In this document: positions 6,859 to 11,889 of the stretch, piece after piece
How positions within the stretch are numbered: position 1 is the first letter of the stretch
Layout: the number at the start of each line of letters is the position of its first letter
Assembly: GCA_009827215.1 (NCBI GenBank)
Contig: WUAJ01000052.1
Coordinates: 1 to 11,889, forward strand
Length of the DNA stretch: 11,889 nt
Direction of reading: 5' to 3'
DNA from: Phycisphaeraceae bacterium
GTDB lineage: Bacteria; Planctomycetota; Phycisphaerae; Phycisphaerales; UBA1924
The notes under the pieces: model-generated
What the model was told of the DNA's origin: nothing
Database searches by the model: none
Seen by the model: the letters and a program-made list of their open reading frames with translations, nothing else
Translations under genes and position numbers: made by a program

Positions 6859-7785
6859 ATGGATCGGAAAGTGCAAGACGCTGGGTGTGGTCGGATGGTT
6901 CTGGTGGGGTTGGTCTTTGGGATGGGGATGTCGGCGGCGGCGGGGATCTCTCGGCATGATGTGCCTTTGTCGTATCACGCGGAGCTGGCGATGGAGTCGA
7001 GGTTCCAGGCGGCGGGGTCGGTGAACTTTGGGGGCTCGGCGTTTGGGTCGGGGACGCTGATCGCGCCGGGGTGGGTGCTCACGGCGGCGCACGGGACGGA
7101 GATCACGACGGGGGATCAGATTCAGTTTACGATTGGTGGTCGGACATATCAGGGGGCGGAGTCGTTTGAGCATCCGTTGTGGATGGGGACGAGCCGAATC
7201 ATGGAGGGGTATGACCTGGCGCTGGTGCGGCTGGAGGAGATGGTTGAGGGGGTGGAGCCGGCGGAGATCTATCGCGGCGGGAGTGTTGTTGGTCGGCAGG
7301 CGATGCTTGTGGGCGCGGGGCTGACTGGGAACGGCTTTGGTGGGCAGGTGCCGGGAACGCTCGGGACGCTGCACGCGGGACTCAACACGATTGATACGAC
7401 GGCGGATCAGTTGTCATCGTTTTTGCCTGGCTTTGATCTTTCGAGCAATGGTTTGGTGATTGACTTTGATGGGCCGACGACTCCGGCGCTGAATCGGATT
7501 GGGTCTGCGGTGCCTCTGGCGCAGGAGTTTTTCCCGGGGCAGGGGGACAGCGGGGGCGCGTACTGGGTGGAGGATACCGATGGCGTGTGGAAACTCGCGA
7601 GTGTTCAGTCGTGGGGGACGACGAATGGGTTCGGGACGAACTTCGGGATGTATGGCAACATGGCGATCTCGGCGAAGTTGTATGAGGATGTGGTGCTGGA
7701 CTGGGTTGGCGCAACGGTGCCGGCGCCCGGAGTGATTGGGGTGTTTGCGGTTGGTGGGATGGTTGCTGCTCGTCGTCGGAGGTGA
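6859..7785 (+). CDS. Secreted trypsin-fold (S1) serine protease with sorting tag
   Basis: A 308-residue exported protease. Counted from the ATG at 6859: a basic then hydrophobic signal peptide (MDRKVQDAGC..., core MVLVGLVFGMGMSAAA, to about 29), the His of SGTLIAPGWVLTAAHG (His78), the Asp of GYDLALVRLE (Asp119) and the Ser of GQGDSGGAYW (Ser231), so the catalytic triad of chymotrypsin-like proteases is complete. The usual GDSGGP is GDSGGA here. The mature chain has no cysteine, so it lacks the disulphides of animal trypsins. Position six before the Ser, which sets specificity in trypsin, is not Asp, so Arg/Lys specificity is not supported. It ends VPAPGVIG...VAARRRR, a PEP-CTERM-like tag suggesting membrane sorting or envelope retention. 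GGAGG at 6849-6853 is five bases before the ATG; an in-frame GTG at 6829 is less likely. The stop is seven bases from the convergent aminotransferase stop. Confidence 0.9.
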   Translation: MDRKVQDAGCGRMVLVGLVFGMGMSAAAGISRHDVPLSYHAELAMESRFQAAGSVNFGGSAFGSGTLIAPGWVLTAAHGTEITTGDQIQFTIGGRTYQGAESFEHPLWMGTSRIMEGYDLALVRLEEMVEGVEPAEIYRGGSVVGRQAMLVGAGLTGNGFGGQVPGTLGTLHAGLNTIDTTADQLSSFLPGFDLSSNGLVIDFDGPTTPALNRIGSAVPLAQEFFPGQGDSGGAYWVEDTDGVWKLASVQSWGTTNGFGTNFGMYGNMAISAKLYEDVVLDWVGATVPAPGVIGVFAVGGMVAARRRR

Positions 7786-7792
7786 GGACGAA

Positions 7793-8962
7793 TTACTTGG
7801 CGAACGCGTCGGCGACTTTGGCGATGGCGTCGCAGACGCCGTTGGCTTGGTCGTCGGTGAGGTTCTGGTGGATGGGGATGCAGAAGACGGTGCTCGCGAG
7901 TTTGACGGAGACTGGGACTCCGGACTCTTGGTTTGCGAGGTCGCTGAACGCGGGTTGCTGCGTCAGCGGCTTGGGGTAGTGGACGGCGGTGGGGACGCCT
8001 TCTTTGTTGAGGGCGGCGCAGAACTCGTCGCGGGTGCAGGTGAGGGCGTCCAAATCTACGCGGCAAGTGTAGAGGTGCCACGCTGGGTTTGAGCCTGGGG
8101 TTGGGACTGGGCGATCGACGCCTTGGATGTTGTCGATGCGGGAGTGGTAGAGGTTGGCGACGGCGCGGCGGCGGTCGGTTTCGGCGCCGAGGGTTTCGAG
8201 CTTGCTGAGTCCGATCGCTCCGGTGATGTCGTTCATGCGGTAGTTGAAACCGATGGAGGTGTGGAGGTACTTGTCGGTTTCGCCGTGGGAGCGGAGGGCG
8301 CCGATTGTGGTTGCGAGGTCCTCGTCGTTGACTGTTACCATGCCGCCTTCACCTGTTCCGAGGTTCTTGGTTGCGTAGAAGGAGTAGGTGCACGCGTCTC
8401 CGAACGCGCCGATGCCTTTGTTGTTGTACTCGGCGAGGTGTGCTTGTGCGGAGTCGTAGATGACTTTGAGGTTGTGCTTGTCGGCGATTGCTTGGATCGC
8501 GTCGATGTCGACTGGGATGCCGTAAAGGTGGGTGACGGCGATCGCTTTGGTGTTTGGGGTGATCTTCTTTTCGATGTCCGCTGGGTCGGCTTGGTAGGAG
8601 TCTTCGATGCAGTCGCAGAAGACGACCTTGGCGCCAGCAGCGACGAGCATGGAGACGGTCGCGATGTAGGTCCATGCGGGGGCGATGACTTCGTCGCCTC
8701 GTTCGAGGAGTGCGCCGTAGGCGAGCTGGAGTGCTGTGGTGCCGTTGGAGCAGGTGAGACCGATTTTGGCGTCTGATTTAGCGGCGAACTGTTCTTCGAG
8801 TGCGGCGCATTTGGAGGCGGCTCTGAGCATTCCGGATTCGAGGACTTCGTTTGCGGCGGCGATGTCTTTTTTGGTGAGTCCTACGGCCATGAATGGGACT
8901 GGAGACTCAAGGACTGGGGTGCCGCCGTTGATGGCGAGGTCGGATGCGGTTGCGGTGGACAT
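7793..8962 (-). CDS. DegT/DnrJ/EryC1/StrS-family PLP aminotransferase
   Basis: A 389-residue fold-type I aminotransferase of the family that aminates keto-sugars (nucleotide-linked) or cyclitols, usually with Glu or Gln as donor. Counted from the ATG at 8962: LAINGGTPVL (9-18), CSNGTTALQLAYGAL (71-85, phosphate-binding region), GDEVIAPAWTYIAT (89-102), VIYDSAQAHLAEYNNKGIGA (167-186) with the PLP-nitrogen Asp170 and Gln173, and YSFYATKNLGTGEGGM (193-208) with the PLP Lys199. The later GFNYRMNDITGAIGLSKLE is the family's substrate-side motif. The INGGxP opening resembles AHBA-synthase and scyllo-inosose-aminotransferase relatives, but the substrate is not determined. GGAG on the minus strand (about 8975-8972) precedes the ATG by roughly nine bases. 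A consensus -10 box lies upstream. No other amino-sugar genes are adjacent. Confidence 0.92.
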   Translation of the reverse strand: MSTATASDLAINGGTPVLESPVPFMAVGLTKKDIAAANEVLESGMLRAASKCAALEEQFAAKSDAKIGLTCSNGTTALQLAYGALLERGDEVIAPAWTYIATVSMLVAAGAKVVFCDCIEDSYQADPADIEKKITPNTKAIAVTHLYGIPVDIDAIQAIADKHNLKVIYDSAQAHLAEYNNKGIGAFGDACTYSFYATKNLGTGEGGMVTVNDEDLATTIGALRSHGETDKYLHTSIGFNYRMNDITGAIGLSKLETLGAETDRRRAVANLYHSRIDNIQGVDRPVPTPGSNPAWHLYTCRVDLDALTCTRDEFCAALNKEGVPTAVHYPKPLTQQPAFSDLANQESGVPVSVKLASTVFCIPIHQNLTDDQANGVCDAIAKVADAFAK

Positions 8963-9023
8963 TCTTTGGATCTCCGTTGGCAGTGCGCCGGTTTGTGGAG
9001 TGGGGGCGTTTCGTGGCTCGGAA

Positions 9024-9029
9024 ATTATA
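9024..9029 (-). promoter_or_regulatory. Consensus -10 box TATAAT of the aminotransferase gene
   Basis: On the minus strand CGTATAATTT contains a perfect TATAAT. The transcription start would fall near 9016, leaving a leader of about 54 bases before the ATG at 8962. The -35 region 17 bases away (TCACAC) is a poor match, so the promoter may need an activator or the call may be wrong. Confidence 0.45.
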
Positions 9030-9179
9030 CGCGTCCGCTTTGGGAGGTGTGATAAAAGTTTGAAGTTCCTGAAGATGAAAAAACGCCGTTTTAAGGGCAA
9101 TTCGATGGATTTTGGATTGGTTCGATAAAAACTTTTGGCAATCGGCTGGCATCTTCTCGGTCCTGATGTACTTTCTCAA

Positions 9180-9314
9180 TGTCAGGCAAACGACTGACAC
9201 ACAACACGCGACGAGATGGGCTGAAAAGCCTGTTCAAGTTGATTTCTCTCTTTCTCTCTCTTGCCGTAAAAAGCAAAAACAAGTGCCCCTCGACGGAGGG
9301 GCACTTGTTTTTTT
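9180..9314 (+). ncRNA. Candidate structured small RNA
   Basis: Three hairpins follow one another. TGTCAG (9180-9185) pairs with CTGACA (9194-9199) over an eight-base loop. GGCT (9219-9222) pairs with AGCC (9227-9230) over a GAAA tetraloop, extendable by wobble pairs. Then, after a CT-rich single-stranded tract (9239-9264), comes a very strong terminator hairpin (9275-9312). No open gene ends just before this terminator on either strand, so an untranslated transcript on the plus strand is a reasonable explanation. The 5' end is unknown; I found no clear promoter between 9030 and 9180. It does not match a known RNA family that I can recognise. Confidence 0.4.
9275..9314 (+). terminator. Strong, probably bidirectional intrinsic terminator
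   Basis: ACAAGTGCCCCTC (9279-9291) and GAGGGGCACTTGT (9296-9308) are perfect complements around the loop GACG. Four more A-T pairs (9275-9278 with 9309-9312) extend the stem to 17 pairs. Seven T follow on the plus strand; on the minus strand TTTTTGCTTTTT follows, so it can work in both directions. Confidence 0.9.
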
Positions 9315-9454
9315 GGTCTGTTTATAGTGGTTGGGAGGGGGATGCTTGGGAGCGGGGTTTGAGGTGGGGATGTTGGTGGGAACGGGTGGATCGGTTGTTG
9401 CTTTGCGTCGATTTGAAGGGGTCGCTGAGATATGTCGGCGGACTGGAGGATTGG

Positions 9455-9721
9455 ATGCACGAAGTCGCAGCGCATGATGAGCAGGGAGAGCAGGTGAAGT
9501 TCTGGCGGTTTTGCACGATGGTGCTTTCGGCGGGGCTGGTTGTGGCGCTGCTGACGCATTCTGGGCCGCGTGAGGCGGGGGCTTCGGAGGTTCAGGTGTC
9601 AGCTATGGGTGAATCGCTCCGGATCGGCGGTTTTGAGGCGTTGGATGGCGATCTGATGTTCGTTATCGAGGATTCAGCGGGTGATCGCGTTGGGGTGCTT
9701 CCACTGACAGCGACTGAGTAA
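9455..9721 (+). CDS. Small single-span membrane or exported protein, function unknown
   Basis: An 88-residue protein I do not recognise. Residues 1-14 are hydrophilic and acidic (MHEVAAHDEQGEQV), 15-34 are KFWRFCTMVLSAGLVVALLT, a basic-then-hydrophobic membrane segment, and the rest is an acidic, Gly-rich domain of about 50 residues (VSAMGESLRIGGFEAL ... LMFVIEDSAGDRVGVLPLTA) likely outside the membrane. GGAGG at 9445-9449 is five bases before the ATG. A GTG at 9494 with GGGAG at 9484-9488 would instead give a 75-residue protein starting with this hydrophobic segment, like a signal peptide; the two cannot be told apart here. The frame is open back to 9179 through the terminator hairpin, but that part is not protein-like. 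The next gene starts 149 bases downstream. Confidence 0.6.
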   Translation: MHEVAAHDEQGEQVKFWRFCTMVLSAGLVVALLTHSGPREAGASEVQVSAMGESLRIGGFEALDGDLMFVIEDSAGDRVGVLPLTATE

Positions 9722-9746
9722 TCAGTGGCTCCGGGTTGGGTGTGGG

Positions 9747-9786
9747 TGATTTCATCCTTAAAAGATTTGAAATCAGTATTGAAATC
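9747..9786. repeat. Operator-like repeats before the secreted-protein gene
   Basis: TGATTTCA (9747-9754) and TGAAATCA (9768-9775) form a perfect eight-base inverted repeat with a 13-base centre. TTGAAATC also occurs twice in direct orientation, 9767-9774 and 9779-9786, 12 bases apart. They lie 85-125 bases before the ATG at 9871 in an AT-rich stretch, so a regulator site is possible; a weak terminator for the upstream small gene is the other reading, although no T-run follows. Confidence 0.4.
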
Positions 9787-9870
9787 CATTGCAATTGGAC
9801 ATTTGTTCTTCTAGGTTGGCTGAATCGTGGGGCTGTCTCAGATTCGAGTTCATCAAACTAGGAGAAAGTA

Positions 9871-10626
9871 ATGAGAACAGTTCAGAAGATCATGGCGGTT
9901 GGATTGGTTGGTTCCTTGAGCGCGACGGCGCTTGCTGGAGGAACATCGATCTACGGCGGGTATGGGTTTGAGAGTCCGGTGTTCACGGTGGGTTCCGTGG
10001 ATGGGCAGTTCGGGTGGACATCCTCTGGAGCGATCACGCCTGTGGTCACGCAGTACATGGCGCACACGGGTTTGCAATCTTTGCACTTTGCTCAAGGGGT
10101 GGGGAATGCGGTTGCTGAGGTGCGGACTGAGTATGGGATCAACAATGCTGGGTATATGGACAATCCAGTTGCATTGATCGAGTTTGATATTTTGATGCTT
10201 GAGGGACCTTCAACAGATCTTGAGGGCGCGTTGTTCTTGAATGTATCAGGGAGTCAGGTTGCTGGGGGGAATGATCCGCTTGATTCGGTTGGGATGATTC
10301 GGTTCACGGGGCAGACTGGGATCGGTTCATCAGGGCAGACTGTTCGACTGGATTACGGCGCCTGGTCGAGGATTTCGATCGAGGTTGATTTGCTAAATCG
10401 GATGAGCGCACTCTCGATTGATGGCAGCGAGTCGGTCGATCTTGCTTGGGGTGGTGGGCAGGTCTTTGAGAACACACTCGGCGGCTTGTTCTTCCAAGCG
10501 ATCAACGACAACGGCTTTGGTGGTCAGTTCTTCATCGACAATCTGTCGGTGAACGCGGTTCCGGCTCCGAGCGCGATGGGTGTGTTGTCGCTTGGGTTGC
10601 TCGGCATGGCGCGTCGTAGGCGCTGA
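9871..10626 (+). CDS. Secreted PEP-CTERM-like protein, function unknown
   Basis: A 251-residue exported protein. Signal peptide MRTVQKIMAVGLVGSLSATA (1-20) with likely cleavage after ALA at 22. The mature part begins GGTSIYGGYGFESPVFTVGS and continues VDGQFGWTSSGA, a GFE-(S/x)P-x-(F/Y)-x-x-G-x-(V/L)-x-GQ-x-GW opening seen in many lineage-specific planctomycete proteins; the later LFLNVSGSQV and FFIDNLSVNAVP strands suggest a concanavalin/LamG-like beta-sandwich, which is inference. The C-terminus VPAPSAMG...GMARRRR is a PEP-CTERM-like sorting tag. No cysteine is seen in the mature chain. GGAG at 9861-9864 is six bases before the ATG. The gene is followed by an intrinsic terminator and is convergent with accC. 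Likely an envelope or extracellular-matrix protein. Confidence 0.85.
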   Translation: MRTVQKIMAVGLVGSLSATALAGGTSIYGGYGFESPVFTVGSVDGQFGWTSSGAITPVVTQYMAHTGLQSLHFAQGVGNAVAEVRTEYGINNAGYMDNPVALIEFDILMLEGPSTDLEGALFLNVSGSQVAGGNDPLDSVGMIRFTGQTGIGSSGQTVRLDYGAWSRISIEVDLLNRMSALSIDGSESVDLAWGGGQVFENTLGGLFFQAINDNGFGGQFFIDNLSVNAVPAPSAMGVLSLGLLGMARRRR

Positions 10627-10648
10627 GGCTTCCGAAATTGCGTGTTTC

Positions 10649-10691
10649 AAAGCCGTCCCTGTATGGTTGTTCGGGGCGGCTTTGTTATTTT
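10649..10691 (+). terminator. Intrinsic terminator after the secreted-protein gene
   Basis: AAAGCCGTCCC (10649-10659) pairs with GGGGCGGCTTT (10673-10683) with one G-U pair, an 11-pair stem with a 13-base loop, followed by TTTGTTATTTTTT. The minus-strand side lacks a T-run, so it mainly serves the plus-strand gene. Confidence 0.85.
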
Positions 10692-10702
10692 TTGATTCTG
10701 GA

Positions 10703-11889
10703 TTAGTCTTTGAGCAATCGCTCGAGATAGTGGATGTCTACTCCACCTCTGCGGAAGTCGGAGTTCTGCATGAGCTCGGCGTGGAGTGGGATGGTTGTTT
10801 TGATTGGTCCGACCTCGAACTCGTTGAGGGCGCGGAGTGCTCTGGTGATCGCGGCTTCTCTGTTCTCGGCGTGGACGATGAGTTTGCCGATCATGGAATC
10901 GTAGTTTGGTGGGACGCGGTATCCGGCGCAGACATGGGTGTCCATGCGGACTCCGAGTCCTCCGGGTGCTTGGTAGGTCTCGATGAGTCCTGCGGAGGGC
11001 ATGAAGTTTTTGGTGTGGTCTTCGGCGTTGATGCGGCACTCGATCGCGTGGCCGTTGACCTGGATGTCTTTTTGCTTGTAGGGGAGTTTCTCTCCCGCCG
11101 CGACTTGGATGGAGGCTTTGACGATGTCGACTCTGGTGATCATCTCGGTGATGGGGTGCTCGACCTGCACGCGGGTGTTGACCTCGAGCATGTAGAAGTT
11201 CTGATCTCCATCCATGAGGAACTCAACGGTCGCGGCGCCGGCGTAGTCGGCGGACTTGATGAGTTTGGCGGCGGCTTCGCAGACCTTCTCGATTTTCTTG
11301 CGTTCGATGAGTGGGCCGGGTGCTTCTTCGATGACTTTCTGGTGCCGGCGCTGCATGGAGCAGTCGCGTTCCCAGAGGTGGATCGCGTTGCCGTGCTTGT
11401 CACCGATGCACTGGACCTCGACATGGCGTGCGTGTTCGAGGAATTTTTCGATGAATACAGCGCCGTTTCCGAACGCGGCTTGCGCTTCTTGCTGTGCTTT
11501 GGAGATGTTGGTGCGGAGGGTGGCTTCGTTGCGGCAGATGCGCATGCCTCGGCCACCACCACCTGCGGCGGCTTTGATGATGACGGGGTATCCGATCTCC
11601 GCGGCGACTTCAACCGCTTCTTCGACTTCTTCGATCGCGCCTTCGGAACCTGGGAAGACGGGGACCTTGGCGGCGCGGGCGTAGCGTTTGGCTTCTACCT
11701 TGTCTCCGAGTTTGCCCATCGCTTCAGGGGATGGTCCGATGAACTCGATCTTGCATTCGCGGCAGATCTCGGAGAAGTCGGCACGCTCTGAGAGAAATCC
11801 GTATCCGGGATGGATCGCGTCGACATCCGCGAGCTCGGCGGCGGAGATGATGCGGGAGATGTTGAGGTAGGAGTCTTTGGAGGGACCAG
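10703..11889 (-). CDS. accC: Biotin carboxylase subunit of acetyl-CoA carboxylase, 5' end outside window
   Basis: ATP-dependent carboxylation of the biotin carried on AccB, first half-reaction of acetyl-CoA carboxylase in fatty-acid synthesis. The frame runs from the window edge to the TAA at 10705-10703; 394 residues are present, so about 55 N-terminal residues are missing compared with the roughly 450-residue E. coli AccC. Motifs in order: SYLNISRIISAAEL, DAIHPGYGFLSERADF, FIGPSPEAMGKLGDK, the glycine-rich ATP loop IIKAAAGGGGRGMRI, RHVEVQ, RDCSMQRRHQKVIEEAPGP, the active-site segment FYMLEVNTRVQVEHPITEM, GHAIECRINAED and GYRVPPNYDSMIGKLIVH. An ATG at 11719 lies inside conserved sequence and is not the start. 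AccB would be expected to the right, beyond the window. The closest non-biotin relatives (propionyl- or pyruvate-carboxylase subunits) cannot be fully excluded. Confidence 0.92.
   Translation of the reverse strand, partial: GPSKDSYLNISRIISAAELADVDAIHPGYGFLSERADFSEICRECKIEFIGPSPEAMGKLGDKVEAKRYARAAKVPVFPGSEGAIEEVEEAVEVAAEIGYPVIIKAAAGGGGRGMRICRNEATLRTNISKAQQEAQAAFGNGAVFIEKFLEHARHVEVQCIGDKHGNAIHLWERDCSMQRRHQKVIEEAPGPLIERKKIEKVCEAAAKLIKSADYAGAATVEFLMDGDQNFYMLEVNTRVQVEHPITEMITRVDIVKASIQVAAGEKLPYKQKDIQVNGHAIECRINAEDHTKNFMPSAGLIETYQAPGGLGVRMDTHVCAGYRVPPNYDSMIGKLIVHAENREAAITRALRALNEFEVGPIKTTIPLHAELMQNSDFRRGGVDIHYLERLLKD

Larger units (their letters stand above)
8963..9454. other. Intergenic stretch between divergent genes
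   Basis: About 490 bases with no convincing protein gene on either strand. The left part (9019-9135) is AT-rich and holds the -10 box of the aminotransferase gene. The middle (9180-9314) holds three successive hairpins, a CT-rich tract and a strong terminator, listed separately as a candidate RNA. The right part (9315-9444) is G-rich and shows nothing I can name apart from the Shine-Dalgarno of the next gene. Confidence 0.6.

Noticed and set aside
8123..8776. A 217-codon open frame on the plus strand opposite the aminotransferase gene
   Set aside because: Val/Asp/Gly-rich shadow with no motifs; the minus-strand frame has the PLP lysine and Asp motifs in place.
9112..9135. GGTTCGAT resembling a tRNA T-loop
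   Set aside because: The flanking bases do not form a T-stem and no acceptor or anticodon arm can be drawn around it.
9179..9454. N-terminal extension of the small membrane protein back to 9179
   Set aside because: It would translate through the perfect terminator hairpin; the good Shine-Dalgarno at 9445-9449 gives a shorter start.
10580..11791. A 403-codon open frame on the plus strand opposite accC
   Set aside because: Asp/Val/Phe-rich translation caused by the reverse reading of accC, whose motifs are unmistakable.

Overview
The window looks like a chromosomal segment from a Planctomycetota bacterium, most likely class Phycisphaerae. The evidence is threefold. Secreted proteins end in a short hydrophobic stretch plus an RRR(R) tail, often preceded by VPAP (a PEP-CTERM-like sorting tag). 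A beta-propeller protein carries a Cys-bracketed dockerin-like tail (DLNADG..NFLDIS / DFTGDG..NFLDIS) of the kind common in that class. The DNA is G-rich on the coding strand and rich in GATCGCG-like codon pairs. The assignment is inference from protein style; no rRNA is present. I saw no tRNA, CRISPR array, insertion sequence or phage gene.

Layout, left to right. Bases 1-1432 (+): the 3' end of a HAD-family phosphatase, translationally coupled (TGATG) to rsmA/ksgA, the 16S rRNA dimethyladenosine transferase. 1498-2907 (+): a secreted seven-repeat FG-GAP-type propeller with a dockerin-like tail. 2991-3986 (+): an aminoglycoside-phosphotransferase-fold kinase of unknown substrate. 4074-4244 (+): a 56-residue Hc1/histone-H1-like DNA-binding protein. 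4354-4869 (+): a FabZ-type hydroxyacyl-ACP dehydratase, closed by a clear intrinsic terminator. 4967-6025 (+): a class I mannose-6-phosphate isomerase. 6026-6643 (-): a secreted protein with a degenerate sorting tag, whose stop codon shares the palindrome TGATCA with the isomerase stop. 6859-7785 (+): a secreted trypsin-fold serine protease with a sorting tag. 7793-8962 (-): a DegT/DnrJ/EryC1/StrS-family PLP aminotransferase. 8963-9454: a non-coding stretch with the aminotransferase promoter and a row of hairpins ending in a strong terminator, a candidate small RNA. 9455-9721 (+): a small single-membrane-span protein. 9871-10626 (+): another secreted protein with a sorting tag, followed by an intrinsic terminator. 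10703-11889 (-): biotin carboxylase accC, running off the right edge.

Most genes are ordinary housekeeping functions (rRNA modification, fatty-acid synthesis through FabZ and AccC, sugar-phosphate and amino-sugar metabolism) interleaved with envelope or secreted proteins typical of the lineage. Strand switches are frequent and two convergent pairs are separated by 0 and 7 bases, so the region is not one large operon. I do not see a convincing new multi-gene system. The items most worth a second look are the candidate structured RNA at 9180-9314, the histone-like gene, the regular 53-residue propeller, and two AT-rich palindromic intergenic regions.
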